Shown here: positions 17,725-26,259 of the stretch, piece after piece
Position numbering within the stretch: the first letter of the stretch is position 1
Layout of the letters: each line of letters opens with the position of its first letter
DNA from: Eubacterium sp.
GTDB lineage: Bacteria > Bacillota > Clostridia > Oscillospirales > Ruminococcaceae
Assembly (NCBI GenBank): GCA_031271685.1
Contig: JAISVH010000018.1
Span: 1-43,960 of the forward strand
Length of the DNA: 43,960 nt
Reading direction: 5' to 3'
Translations under genes and position numbers: made by a program
The notes under the pieces: model-generated
Told to the model about the DNA's origin: nothing
What the model saw: the letters and a program-made list of their open reading frames with translations, nothing else
Databases searched by the model: none

Positions 17725-17920
17725 AATATACCCACCTTGCATTTCCTCACCTATTAAACCGCAACGAAACGCTTGTTTTTCGGCGATTTAATAGGTCGCA
17801 TCTGTTTCGGTTGTCTGCCGCAGACAGACGAGAAACAGGCGATTTTGAACAGCAAAACTAATCAAACGGCTTTGCCGCAGATGTTTGACCTTAAAAAACT
17901 TACCCTCACGTTTATACATA
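17725..17920 (-). promoter_or_regulatory. Long structured 5' leader of the 16138 gene
   Basis: Transcription from the promoter at 17925-17953 would give a leader of about 190 bases. It contains a long hairpin at 17750-17795 (arms pair at 12 of 13 positions, with an inner CGAAA/TTTCG stem) just before the RBS. A second hairpin at 17802-17838 has CTGTTTC/GAAACAG outer arms and a TGTCTGC/GCAGACA inner stem. An R1 core lies at 17863-17890. I do not recognise a known riboswitch class. Confidence 0.5.
17863..17890 (-). repeat. R1 core fragment in leader
   Basis: Minus strand GGTCAAACATCTGCGGC followed by AAAGCCG, an R1 core lacking the distal segment. Confidence 0.55.
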
Positions 17921-17924
17921 ATAC

Positions 17925-17953
17925 ATTGTAGCATATTTCACATATTTTGTCAA
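17925..17953 (-). promoter_or_regulatory. Sigma-A promoter of the 16138 gene
   Basis: Minus strand TTGACA (17948-17953), a 17-base spacer and TACAAT (17925-17930), a near-consensus promoter. Confidence 0.7.
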
Positions 17954-17995
17954 TATTCTGTAAAAAAATCAACATAAATTTAAAAAATTACCAAT

Positions 17996-18027
17996 TTATA
18001 CAGTTTGACCTTTTATTGCATATTATA
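17996..18027 (+). repeat. R4 partial, copy 3
   Basis: TATACAGTTTGACC, TTTTATTGC and TATTATAGCG follow the order seen in R4 copy 2, but diverged. It lies just downstream of feoB. Confidence 0.4.
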
Positions 18028-18062
18028 GCGTATTCATAAAAACAGCAATGCCCATATTTTTT

Positions 18063-20210
18063 TTAATTTTCGATCTTAATTGGCCTCCTTAAAATCATGA
18101 AAACAAAACCTGCAATCAATAAAAGCGCGACGGCTGTTCCAACGCCAAAAACCCCTACGGAAATAAGCTCGCCAAGTTGATATACGCATAACGATACTAT
18201 ATATGCGAAACCGCACTGATATCCGACAGCTATCCAAAACCATCCGGCATTATTCATCTCTCTCCTGATTGCGCCCATAGCAGCAAAACAGGGAGCGCAT
18301 AGAAGATTGAACAGCAAAAACGAATACGCCGAAATCATCGAAAAGTCAACCGAAAGTGCACCCCAAATTTGGTTTCCGTTTTCAGAAACTTCAGAAAATC
18401 CGAACAAAATACCCAATGTGCTCACAACATTTTCCTTTGCGATCAATCCGGTCAGGGCAGCGATCGATGCTTGCCATCCGCCCCAACCCAAGGGGGCGAA
18501 CAACGGCGCAATAAATGACCCTAACCTTGCCAAAATGCTGTCTGTCATGTCTACCATTCCAAAACCGTTTTCATCAAAGCCGAAATTAGAAGAAACCCAT
18601 ATAAAAATAGTACCCAATAAAACGACCGTGCCCGCTTTTTTAATAAACGACCAACCGCGCTCCCACGTACTCCTCACAACATTTTTAAATGTAGGAATAT
18701 GATAAGCAGGTAGCTCCATAACAAACGGAGAGGTCTCGTTTGAAAACAGCTTTGTCTTTTTTAAGATTACACCGGAACAGATAATCGCCGCAATGCCAAC
18801 AAAATACGCGCTCGGCGCGACCCATGCTGCCCCGCCGAACAACGCGCCGGCAATCAACGCGATAATAGGCAACTTTGCAGAACAGGGAATAAAAGTTGTA
18901 GTCATTATAGTTATCTTGCGGTCACGATCGTTTTCTATAGTACGTGACGCCATAATGCCCGGAACTCCGCATCCGGTGCCGATAAGGATGGGAATGAATG
19001 ATTTGCCCGAAAGCCCAAAGCGGCGAAAAACCCTATCCATAATGAATGATATGCGCGCCATATAGCCGCATCCCTCCAAAAACGCCAAAAATATAAAAAG
19101 AATAATCATCTGTGGAACAAAACCCAACACTGCACCGACTCCAGAAAGAACACCGTCAAGTATAAGACTTTTTAGCCACTCCGCACAATTGACAAATTCA
19201 AGTACCCCCCCCAATAAAGCTGGAACTCCCGGTATCCACATCCCGAAAAAGCTCCACCCTTCACCGAAAAGACCATCGTTTGCCCAATCAGTTGCCGCCG
19301 CTCCAACAGTGCTTACCGAAATAAAATAAACAATAAACATAATCAACGCGAAAATAGGAAGAGCCAACCAACGGTTAGTTACTATTTTGTCGATTTTATC
19401 CGAAACCGATTGACTGCCTATAGATTTAATTTTAATACAATCTTTAATAATCGAATCTATATATTTATAACGTTCCGCTGTAATAATGCTTTCGCCATCG
19501 TCTTCTAAAGCTGCCTCACGCCGCTTTATGTCATCATCTATATGAGATATTTGATCAGCGGTGAGTTGTAGGACTTCGGTTATTAATTTATCACGTTCAA
19601 ACAGCTTAACGGCAAAAAAACGCTGCTGCTCCTGCGGAAGGCCGTGAAGCACAGCTTCTTCAATATGAGCCAATGTGTGCTCTACTCCGCCGGAAAAACA
19701 ATGAAGAGGAACCGTTTTTGCTCCGCTTACAGCATCAATTGCGACTTCCGCCGCTTGCGTTATTCCTTGGCCTTTTAACGCCGAAATTTCAACTACCTTA
19801 CACCCAAGCTCTTTGGCCAGTCGTGAGGTATTGATGTAGCCGCCATTTTTTAAAACCACATCCATCATATTTATTGCTACAACCACGGGGACGCCAAGCT
19901 CAGTAAGCTGAGTAGTCAAAAACAGGCTCCTCTCTAAACTGGTTCCGTCAATTATATTAAGTATGGCATCAGGTCGCTCATTTATTAAAAAGTTTCGCGC
20001 TATTACCTCTTCCGGAGTGTAGGGCGAAAGTGAATAGATTCCCGGCAAATCGACAACCGTCACATCTTTTTGCCCTTTAATCTTTCCTTCTTTTTTTTCA
20101 ACGGTAACACCTGGCCAGTTTCCGACAAACTGGTTTGAACCCGTCAATTCATTAAAAAGTGTTGTCTTGCCGCAGTTTGGGTTGCCCACAAGCGCTATTT
20201 TAGTTGACAT
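18063..20210 (-). CDS. feoB: Ferrous iron transporter FeoB
   Basis: A 715-residue membrane GTPase. The cytoplasmic G domain has G1 GNPNCGKT at 9-16, a G2 region GNWPGVTVEKKEG, G3 DLPG and G4 NMMD, followed by a helical GDI-like region. The C-terminal membrane domain from about 285 contains two gate repeats, including IGTGCGVPGIMASRTI and LLCAPCFAAMGAIRREM with its cysteine pair. It imports Fe2+ under anaerobic conditions. It overlaps feoA by 11 bases and shares its promoter and operators. Confidence 0.96.
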   Translation of the reverse strand: MSTKIALVGNPNCGKTTLFNELTGSNQFVGNWPGVTVEKKEGKIKGQKDVTVVDLPGIYSLSPYTPEEVIARNFLINERPDAILNIIDGTSLERSLFLTTQLTELGVPVVVAINMMDVVLKNGGYINTSRLAKELGCKVVEISALKGQGITQAAEVAIDAVSGAKTVPLHCFSGGVEHTLAHIEEAVLHGLPQEQQRFFAVKLFERDKLITEVLQLTADQISHIDDDIKRREAALEDDGESIITAERYKYIDSIIKDCIKIKSIGSQSVSDKIDKIVTNRWLALPIFALIMFIVYFISVSTVGAAATDWANDGLFGEGWSFFGMWIPGVPALLGGVLEFVNCAEWLKSLILDGVLSGVGAVLGFVPQMIILFIFLAFLEGCGYMARISFIMDRVFRRFGLSGKSFIPILIGTGCGVPGIMASRTIENDRDRKITIMTTTFIPCSAKLPIIALIAGALFGGAAWVAPSAYFVGIAAIICSGVILKKTKLFSNETSPFVMELPAYHIPTFKNVVRSTWERGWSFIKKAGTVVLLGTIFIWVSSNFGFDENGFGMVDMTDSILARLGSFIAPLFAPLGWGGWQASIAALTGLIAKENVVSTLGILFGFSEVSENGNQIWGALSVDFSMISAYSFLLFNLLCAPCFAAMGAIRREMNNAGWFWIAVGYQCGFAYIVSLCVYQLGELISVGVFGVGTAVALLLIAGFVFMILRRPIKIEN

Positions 20211-20448
20211 ATAAATTTCCTTCCTTCTCTTCCACCTCTATCAAACCGGCATCTGCTTTTCGCAAAGAAAGCTCATAGCTGCGAACGTTAATTTCCATCG
20301 GATCACCAAGCGGAGCAACTTTTCTAACATATATTTCCACGCCTTTTGTAATCCCCATCTCCATGATCCGACGTTTAACCGGTCCCTCGCCGCCAATTTT
20401 TATAACCTTTGCTATACCTCCCGGCTTTATATCTTTTAACGTTTGCAT
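20200..20448 (-). CDS. feoA: FeoA, SH3-like partner of FeoB
   Basis: An 82-residue protein of normal length with the FeoA fold pattern: L-x-D-I-K-P-G at the start, then IGGEGPVKRRIMEMGITKG and DPMEINVRSYELSLRKADA. First gene of feoAB, with coding overlap into feoB suggesting translational coupling. RBS AAGGAG. Confidence 0.95.
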   Translation of the reverse strand: MQTLKDIKPGGIAKVIKIGGEGPVKRRIMEMGITKGVEIYVRKVAPLGDPMEINVRSYELSLRKADAGLIEVEEKEGNLYVN

Positions 20449-20494
20449 ATAATACTCCTTATTTATTTATTTTATAACCGATCAGCGCTTTACG

Positions 20495-20510
20495 GTTAGC
20501 ATTGACTAAC
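20495..20510. promoter_or_regulatory. DtxR/MntR-type operator, proximal (feoAB)
   Basis: Palindrome GTTAGCATTGACTAAC with 5-bp arms, lying between the feoA start and the -10-like ATTATA (TATAAT on the minus strand, 20513-20518). The half-site GTTAG/CTAAC matches DtxR-family metalloregulator boxes. Confidence 0.6.
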
Positions 20511-20520
20511 TCATTATATA

Positions 20521-20538
20521 GGTTAGCATAAACTAACC
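20521..20538. promoter_or_regulatory. DtxR/MntR-type operator, distal (feoAB)
   Basis: Palindrome GGTTAGCATAAACTAACC with 6-bp arms GGTTAG/CTAACC, directly upstream of the feoA -10 element. Its centre is 27 bases from that of the proximal box, which suggests cooperative repression by an iron-dependent regulator. Confidence 0.65.
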
Positions 20539-20619
20539 GATTTGTCAAGAGGATATGTTTTTATTTTTTGTAATTCGCACAAAAAAATAATTTAAATTTT
20601 CCTAAAAATTTATTAAATA

Positions 20620-20626
20620 TTCGACA
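20620..20626 (-). promoter_or_regulatory. Possible 0A box upstream of spo0A
   Basis: TGTCGAA on the minus strand, an exact match to the Spo0A binding core, about 40 bases upstream of the spo0A -35. It is a short motif and may be chance. Confidence 0.3.
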
Positions 20627-20666
20627 TCAAATGACATATTTTATGCGAATTCAACAATAAAAGTTC

Positions 20667-20695
20667 TTGAAAATTAGTGTTTTTTATGGTATTAT
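20667..20695 (+). promoter_or_regulatory. Sigma-A promoter of spo0A
   Basis: TTGAAA (20667-20672), 17 bases, TATTAT (20690-20695). The RBS AGGAGG follows near 20723. I did not recognise a sigma-H promoter. Confidence 0.5.
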
Positions 20696-20733
20696 ATTCC
20701 TATATTAAAATTTAAAAATTTCAGGAGGTTAAA

Positions 20734-21555
20734 ATGACGCAAAAGGTAAAAGTTTTAATTGGGGACGACACTATTGAGCAAGGTTTGACCTGGGCGGGAG
20801 TATTCAAGGCAAGAGGAATGTACGCGGTAACAAGACCAAAACAAGGGAAAGTTATTTTGGATTCAGTACTGTCAGACGCGCCGGACGTTCTGATAGTCGA
20901 AGCAAAAATGCCCGAACTTGACGCTGTATCGCTTCTCAACGAGCTCTCTAGACTGAAATCGAATAGCAATGAGCCAGGGTCCGGGGGACTGCCCGTGCCG
21001 TCGCCAATGGTAATAGTGATATCTAACTATGATTCGGCTCATCTTGAACGGGAAATAATGAGCGCCGGGGCAAAATATTATATGGTAAAGCCGTTTGAAC
21101 CGAAAACGCTTGCCGAGCGAGTTCAAAACATTCTGGTATCCGGTCAGGGGATAAAAGACGTTACATACAATGTGCACCACGACCTGCCGGACGACTTAGA
21201 ATATTTGGTTACTGACATAATACACCAAATAGGCATACCTGCACATATTAAAGGTTATCACTATCTACGCAGCGCGATTATTTTATGCGTTGAAGACACC
21301 GAAATGATGAACAGCATAACTAAGTTGTTGTATCCTGAAGTAGCGGACAAGTATTCAACTACACCATCGCGGGTGGAACGCGCGATAAGACATGCAATCG
21401 AGATAGCGTGGGACAGAGGCGACGTAGAGACGCTCAACGGATTTTTCGGATATACGATACATACCGGGCGCGGCAAGCCCACCAATTCAGAGTTTATTGC
21501 GCTTATTTCAGATAAAATAAGGCTTAGGCTTAAGGGAAAGAGTTATACGGTGTAA
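20734..21555 (+). CDS. spo0A: Spo0A-like response regulator with Glu at the phosphorylation site
   Basis: A 273-residue protein of Spo0A length. The C-terminal DNA-binding domain (about 155-273) is unmistakable: GIPAHIKGYHYLRSAI, YSTTPSRVERAIRHAIEIAW and KPTNSEFIALISDK. The receiver keeps the acidic pair Asp11-Asp12 (IGDD), the switch Ser in VIVIS and the Lys in YMVKPF. The phosphoacceptor, Asp56 in Bacillus subtilis, is Glu56 here (codon GAA at 20899-20901, in DVLIVEAKMP). The loop after helix 3 is extended (SNSNEPGSGGLPVPSP). Glu can mimic aspartyl phosphate in some receivers, so the protein may be constitutively active or regulated without a phosphorelay. It sits alone between feoAB and mutS2, not beside spoIVB/recN. 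Confidence 0.95.
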   Translation: MTQKVKVLIGDDTIEQGLTWAGVFKARGMYAVTRPKQGKVILDSVLSDAPDVLIVEAKMPELDAVSLLNELSRLKSNSNEPGSGGLPVPSPMVIVISNYDSAHLEREIMSAGAKYYMVKPFEPKTLAERVQNILVSGQGIKDVTYNVHHDLPDDLEYLVTDIIHQIGIPAHIKGYHYLRSAIILCVEDTEMMNSITKLLYPEVADKYSTTPSRVERAIRHAIEIAWDRGDVETLNGFFGYTIHTGRGKPTNSEFIALISDKIRLRLKGKSYTV

Positions 21556-21558
21556 ATA

Positions 21559-21613
21559 TATAGCAAATTGCGTTTTTATGGGATTTATTCTCATAAAAAC
21601 GCAATTTGCTATA
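21559..21613. terminator. R3 short fold-back; likely bidirectional terminator (spo0A/mutS2)
   Basis: Perfect 22-bp arms TATAGCAAATTGCGTTTTTATG / CATAAAAACGCAATTTGCTATA (given here as arm ends) lie between convergent genes, starting 4 bases after the spo0A stop. The stem has T-runs on either strand. Confidence 0.6.
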
Positions 21614-21658
21614 TTATTCGTTTTTTAGACAAACTTTAAAATGCCCCTCTATACCCGC

Positions 21659-21694
21659 ATTTAACTTTAAATTTACTAAATTTAAAGTTAAATA
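21659..21694. repeat. R6 AT-rich segment, copy 3
   Basis: TTAACTTTAAATTT, ACT, then AAATTTAAAGTTAA, a near-perfect palindrome matching the AT-rich end of R6. Confidence 0.5.
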
Positions 21695-21697
21695 ATT

Positions 21698-21735
21698 ACA
21701 AAACACCGGAAGCGGCTCTGCCGCAAATATTTGAA
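21698..21735 (-). repeat. R1 core, copy abutting mutS2
   Basis: Minus strand TCAAATATTTGCGGC, AGAGCCGCTTCC and GGTGTTTT. Its edge is 1-2 bases from the mutS2 stop codon. Confidence 0.7.
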
Positions 21736-21736
21736 T

Positions 21737-24112
21737 TCATTTAAACTCCACCACTGTGACCCCGGTCTCCCCTTCGCCATAAACGCCGAGGCGATAGCTT
21801 TTTACCTGTTTGTGCCCTCTTAAAAGCTGATGAACAGCCGCCCTAAGCACTCCGGCACCTTTCCCGTGAATTATGGTAACCAAATGGAGCCCGGATAAAA
21901 TACTCGAATCCAAAAACTTATCCACTTCTAATAAAGCCTCGTCAGCACTCCTGCCCCGTATGTCAAGCTCCATTGACGAAGTTTTCTCCACACTGCTTTC
22001 CACCGTAAATTTTGACATCGGTTTATAGTTGAATTTCGTATCGTCTGTTTCTAAAACTAGCTCTAAATTTTTAACATTGGTTTTGGTTTTCATAATGCCG
22101 ACCTGCACAAGGCAGTTTCCCTGCTTATCCGGTTCTTTTACTACTGTTCCTTTTTTTTCTATGTCGGTCAAAAACACGGTGTCATAAAGCTTTATAGAGC
22201 GCGGAAGCTTATACTCCCGCTTTTTCTCATCCACCGGATTCGCTATATCGTGAATTTCATCAAGCTGTTTATTAAAAGCCGATCGGCTCATCCTTACCCT
22301 TTCGGAGAAATCCGACTTGTCCTTTTCGGATTTCAACGCTTCAAGCTCTTCTAGCAGTTTGTCGGCTCTGAATCTGACTTCATTTATAATGCCGAGAGAA
22401 CGGTTCCGAGCGTTTTGCAGTTCGCGTTCCTTATTCTTTTCAAGCGTATCGTAATGTTTTTGCAGTTCTTCTCGCAGCTTTGCCGATTCCCTTTGATTGC
22501 CCAACGCTTCAGATCTCAATTTTTCAAGCTCCTGACGAGCGGCTTCAAGCTCCTCGATAATATTTTCAAACCGCTTGTTTTCCCCAGTTATCAGTTCACC
22601 GGCGCTATCAATGATTTTATCGCTTAACCCCAAGCGTTTTGCGATAGCGAAAGCGTTTGACTTGCCCGGCACGCCAACAATGAGATTATAGGTCGGTTTT
22701 AACGTATTAACGTCAAATTCGCAAGCGGCATTTTCAACTCCTTCGGTTCCTATGGCGTAAAGCTTTACCTCCTGATAATGCGTAGTGGCCATCAGCAGGC
22801 ATCCCTTTCCCTTAATCTCGTCAATAATAGAAACCGCTAGCGCAGCGCCCTCTACCGGATCGGTGCCCGAACCCAACTCATCAAGTAAAACCAAAGTATT
22901 TTTATCCGCAACGGATATTATTTTTATTATATTATTCATATGCGATGAAAATGTAGACAAGCTTTGCTCGATACTTTGCTCATCTCCCAAGTCAGCTAGC
23001 ACTTTTGAGAATATTCCCATTTTACTGCCGCTTTTGACAGGGATCATAAGTCCGCATTGCGCCATCAATATTAAAAGCCCCGCCGTTTTCAAAGCGACTG
23101 TTTTTCCACCGGTATTGGGACCGGTAACCACCATTGAACTATATTTTTCACCCAATGATATGCTCACCGGCACTGCTTTTTCTTTATCTATCAAGGGGTG
23201 TCTCGCTTTTTTAAAATCAATAAGCTGCATGTCAACTATCTCGGGTATCGTCCCCCTCATTTTCGCTCCTAGCAAAGCTTTTGAAAAATATAGCTCCAAC
23301 TCAGTCATTGCGCCTAAGCTTATAAGCAATCTCTCAGAAAAATCGCCGACCCGCGCCGATAGCTCACGCATAATCCTCTCAACTTCTTCTTGCTCCCGCG
23401 ATTTTAGCACTCTTATTTCATTATTGGCTTCCACCACTGCCATCGGCTCAATAAAAAGTGTAGCGCCGCTTTGCGACACATCGTGAACCAATCCGCTTAT
23501 CTCTCCCTTATATTCCTGCTTAACCGGAACCACATACCTTCCATCGCGCATGGTGACAAGCGATTCCTGCAAAAATTTTTGTTTTGAAGCGCTTTTTGTA
23601 ATCCTTTCAAGTTCCTCACGCACCAAACTGCTTTTCCTGATTATTGCTCTTCTGATTCTTGAGAGATCTTGACTTGCGTTGTCTGAAAGCTCTTCCTCAG
23701 AAATTATGGAAATTTCTAAATCCTGCGCCAACGATTTATTTGGAGTGAGCAGCTCAAAATATTGGCTTAAACTGTTTTCAATCCCCTGGCACTGCCCATA
23801 CCAACCGATAAGTCCGCTTATTCCGCGCAATGCCGCCAAAACATCTAAAAGTTCGCGAAGCGACAGCCCGGAGCCGCTGCCGGCACGTTTCGCTATATCA
23901 ACGATATTAACGATATTATAAAATCGAGGCGTTCCGTACTTTGACGACAATTTAAATGCATCGTCAGTTTTTTTCAATTCCTCTATTATTTTATCACGCG
24001 AAGTAAATGGTTCTGTTCCAAATATTTTTTCACGACAGGCAATGCTTATCGCTTCGTTCGCCAACATTTTTAGAATTTTATCAAGCTCTAATTTTTTAAG
24101 GTTGTTGTCCAT
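21737..24112 (-). CDS. mutS2: Endonuclease MutS2 (RqcU)
   Basis: A 791-residue protein. A helical core and clamp precede the MutS-type ATPase with Walker A GPNTGGKT at 331-338, LADLGDEQSIEQSLSTFSSH and LVLLDELGSGTDPVEG. A long coiled coil lies at about 510-610. The C-terminal Smr nuclease domain (about 715-791) has LDIRGRSADEA and HGKGAGVLR. In Firmicutes MutS2 acts at recombination intermediates and at collided ribosomes. Last gene of the phoH-ybeY-dgkA-era-recO-mutS2 run; its start overlaps recO by 17 bases. Confidence 0.96.
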   Translation of the reverse strand: MDNNLKKLELDKILKMLANEAISIACREKIFGTEPFTSRDKIIEELKKTDDAFKLSSKYGTPRFYNIVNIVDIAKRAGSGSGLSLRELLDVLAALRGISGLIGWYGQCQGIENSLSQYFELLTPNKSLAQDLEISIISEEELSDNASQDLSRIRRAIIRKSSLVREELERITKSASKQKFLQESLVTMRDGRYVVPVKQEYKGEISGLVHDVSQSGATLFIEPMAVVEANNEIRVLKSREQEEVERIMRELSARVGDFSERLLISLGAMTELELYFSKALLGAKMRGTIPEIVDMQLIDFKKARHPLIDKEKAVPVSISLGEKYSSMVVTGPNTGGKTVALKTAGLLILMAQCGLMIPVKSGSKMGIFSKVLADLGDEQSIEQSLSTFSSHMNNIIKIISVADKNTLVLLDELGSGTDPVEGAALAVSIIDEIKGKGCLLMATTHYQEVKLYAIGTEGVENAACEFDVNTLKPTYNLIVGVPGKSNAFAIAKRLGLSDKIIDSAGELITGENKRFENIIEELEAARQELEKLRSEALGNQRESAKLREELQKHYDTLEKNKERELQNARNRSLGIINEVRFRADKLLEELEALKSEKDKSDFSERVRMSRSAFNKQLDEIHDIANPVDEKKREYKLPRSIKLYDTVFLTDIEKKGTVVKEPDKQGNCLVQVGIMKTKTNVKNLELVLETDDTKFNYKPMSKFTVESSVEKTSSMELDIRGRSADEALLEVDKFLDSSILSGLHLVTIIHGKGAGVLRAAVHQLLRGHKQVKSYRLGVYGEGETGVTVVEFK

Positions 24113-24884
24113 TCAATATTCCTTTAAAATATTCCAAAGTTTTAAAGCTTTTGTCTATATGCAACAAAAGATATTTTTCAGTTATTTCTGACAGCTCTCC
24201 GATATATTTTTCATTTATATTAAATTTATAAACTTTCTTAAGAACGGAATAAATTATATGTCTCAGGGTATAAACCATGGTTTTATCCATTATAAAAACT
24301 GTATAAGAATATAATTCTCGGTCATTGAAGCAGTCGGCACAATATATATTCCCGCTTTCAGGTAAAAAATACTGGATATCCGCTTCATAACAGGCGCAAG
24401 CCTCACATGCCCTTAAATCCGGCATAAATCCAACCATAGACGAAAGCTTAAGTTCAAAAACCGCCTTGATTTGTTTAAGCGGTATTTTTTTTTGCTCAAG
24501 CTCATAAAGGGTTATCAGCAAAAGGTCTAAAACGCTTTCTCCGTGTGGAGAATATGATTTTACTTCTAGATGTTCCGGGTTGGTATATTTTACCGCTTCA
24601 GCGAAATACACAGCAAGCGACAATGCAAATATGTCGCCGGACAGACGGTGAAAATTATATTTTGGACAGCTGCTGTTTATCGTGCACCGCCCACCAGACA
24701 CACTAAGGCAAAAACCGGAATAAGAAAAAAGTGAAGTCGAGCCGGCATTTTTTGAAGTTATTTTTTTGACCGAATGGGCAAAAACTTCAATAACACCGTA
24801 TTCCGCGGTCAGAACATCAAGATACCGGTTACAGTCGCCAGATTCCCGATGACCTATCACCAGTCCGTCTACTGTAATCAACAT
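24096..24884 (-). CDS. recO: DNA repair protein RecO
   Basis: A 262-residue protein of normal length. The N-terminal OB fold starts with VDGLVIGHRESGDCNRYLDV. The helical domain contains the expected zinc site, with CEAC at about 173 and CADC at about 195. It loads RecA on SSB-coated DNA with RecR in the RecFOR pathway. Located between era and mutS2, the era-recO order being typical of Firmicutes. Confidence 0.94.
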   Translation of the reverse strand: MLITVDGLVIGHRESGDCNRYLDVLTAEYGVIEVFAHSVKKITSKNAGSTSLFSYSGFCLSVSGGRCTINSSCPKYNFHRLSGDIFALSLAVYFAEAVKYTNPEHLEVKSYSPHGESVLDLLLITLYELEQKKIPLKQIKAVFELKLSSMVGFMPDLRACEACACYEADIQYFLPESGNIYCADCFNDRELYSYTVFIMDKTMVYTLRHIIYSVLKKVYKFNINEKYIGELSEITEKYLLLHIDKSFKTLEYFKGILNGQQP

Positions 24885-24914
24885 GACTTATCTCCATTTT
24901 CAAAATCCATGCTT

Positions 24915-25817
24915 CTATTCAGAATTTAACCCCAAATCTAAAATTATAGATTCTCTGTTGCGCCAATCCTCTTTTATCTTGACCCATAAGGTCATATGAA
25001 CTTTACAGCCAAAATAATCTTCTAATTCTTCTCTTGCACGCGAGCCTATTAATTTTAGGACACCGCCATGCTTACCGATTATTATCCCTTTATGCGAAGC
25101 TTTTTCACAAATTATAACAACACCTAAATCAATAATCTGTTTTCCTTTATTTGTAAGGCCTTTATCCATGCTTTCTATCTCAACGGCGATACCGTGCGGG
25201 ATCTCTTCGTGCAAAACATAAAGCAGCTTTTCACGAACTATCTCAGACAGCCAAAATCTCTCAGACTGATTGGTAGACATGTCTTCGCTAAAAAAGAATT
25301 CATCAGATGAAACAGAATATTTTGCCAATATCGGCCATATCGATTCTAAATTTTCTTTTTTTTTCACGCTTATCGGGATTATTTCAGAAAATTCAAAAAA
25401 ATCTTTATATTCGTCTATTGTCTTTAAAATCAGGGTCTTATCCCTTACCAAATCCGTTTTATTAATAAGCAGCATTACATTTTTCCCTGAGAATCCCGCG
25501 ATAAGTTCTTGCTCAATCTGCGAAATTTTTCTGTTTGCTTCGACTAAGAACAATATTGCGTCAACATCAGAATTGCTTGACCTTATCGTTTTTATCATAT
25601 GTTCGGATAATCGGTTGTGAGCCCTGTGCATCCCAGGAGTATCAACAAAAACATATTGGTGGCAGCCTTTTGTTATCACCCCTTTTATACCGGTGCGAGT
25701 AGTTTGGGGCTTATCGCTGACTATAGCTATTTTCTCACCTATGAGAGCGTTTAAAAGCGATGATTTACCAACATTCGCCCTGCCGGTAATAGAAACAAAA
25801 ACACTATTTTTCCCCAT
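24915..25817 (-). CDS. era: GTPase Era
   Basis: A 300-residue protein. The GTPase domain has G1 GRANVGKS at 12-19, G3 DTPG and G4 NKTD. The C-terminal KH domain contains HGIAVEIESM and IIIGKHGGVLKLIGSRAREE, which binds the 3' end of 16S rRNA. It is a 30S assembly factor. RBS AGAGGG lies inside the end of dgkA, which it overlaps by 14 bases. Confidence 0.97.
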   Translation of the reverse strand: MGKNSVFVSITGRANVGKSSLLNALIGEKIAIVSDKPQTTRTGIKGVITKGCHQYVFVDTPGMHRAHNRLSEHMIKTIRSSNSDVDAILFLVEANRKISQIEQELIAGFSGKNVMLLINKTDLVRDKTLILKTIDEYKDFFEFSEIIPISVKKKENLESIWPILAKYSVSSDEFFFSEDMSTNQSERFWLSEIVREKLLYVLHEEIPHGIAVEIESMDKGLTNKGKQIIDLGVVIICEKASHKGIIIGKHGGVLKLIGSRAREELEDYFGCKVHMTLWVKIKEDWRNRESIILDLGLNSE

Positions 25818-26259
25818 TCTTACCCTCTTTAAAAAAAATTATAAATAATCCTAAAATAATTACGAATGCCGCCGCAACAATCAGCTCCAAAATATCCGTC
25901 TTAAACTTTTCTATTATAGTGCTGAACACATTCAAATCCCAAAACAGCATAATGCCGCCCCAAACCGAAAGGGCGGCGACCACCATTACAGCACCAGCAG
26001 CTATATCCTTAGCTATTTTTGCCTTTTCATGATACTCAGGCGATAATATATCAACTACATATTCAACGGCTGTATTTACCATTTCCAATGCAATGACCAA
26101 TCCGCAAAACACTACCAACAGCACATACCTCTGACTTGTCAGTCCATAAAACCTTGCAAAATAAAACACCATAATCATAACGGAAATATGTATGCGCATA
26201 TTCTTTTCGGTTTTGACCGCTTTTCTAATACCGGCCAACGCATGTATAAAACTTTTCAT
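25804..26259 (-). CDS. dgkA: Diacylglycerol/undecaprenol kinase family protein
   Basis: A 151-residue membrane protein with the DgkA pattern: an amphipathic N-terminus (FIHALAGIRKAVKTEKNMRIH), two central helices containing the active-site segment ALEMVNTAVEYVVDILSPEYHEKAKIAKD (split: ALEMVNTAVEYVVDI and KAKIAKDIAAGAV), then a third helix. It has an extra C-terminal transmembrane helix (about 122-142) beyond the usual core. In Firmicutes this family phosphorylates undecaprenol for cell-wall lipid recycling. Overlaps ybeY by 4 bases (ATGA). Confidence 0.92.
   Translation of the reverse strand: MKSFIHALAGIRKAVKTEKNMRIHISVMIMVFYFARFYGLTSQRYVLLVVFCGLVIALEMVNTAVEYVVDILSPEYHEKAKIAKDIAAGAVMVVAALSVWGGIMLFWDLNVFSTIIEKFKTDILELIVAAAFVIILGLFIIFFKEGKNGEK

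Noticed and set aside
17725-17920. Cyclic-di-GMP or other known riboswitch in the leader
   Set aside because: The conserved cores of the c-di-GMP-I, SAM, TPP and lysine classes that I know could not be found.
22785-23486. 233-codon plus-strand ORF
   Set aside because: It is wholly antisense to the conserved ATPase region of mutS2, with no RBS and no family resemblance; a shadow frame.
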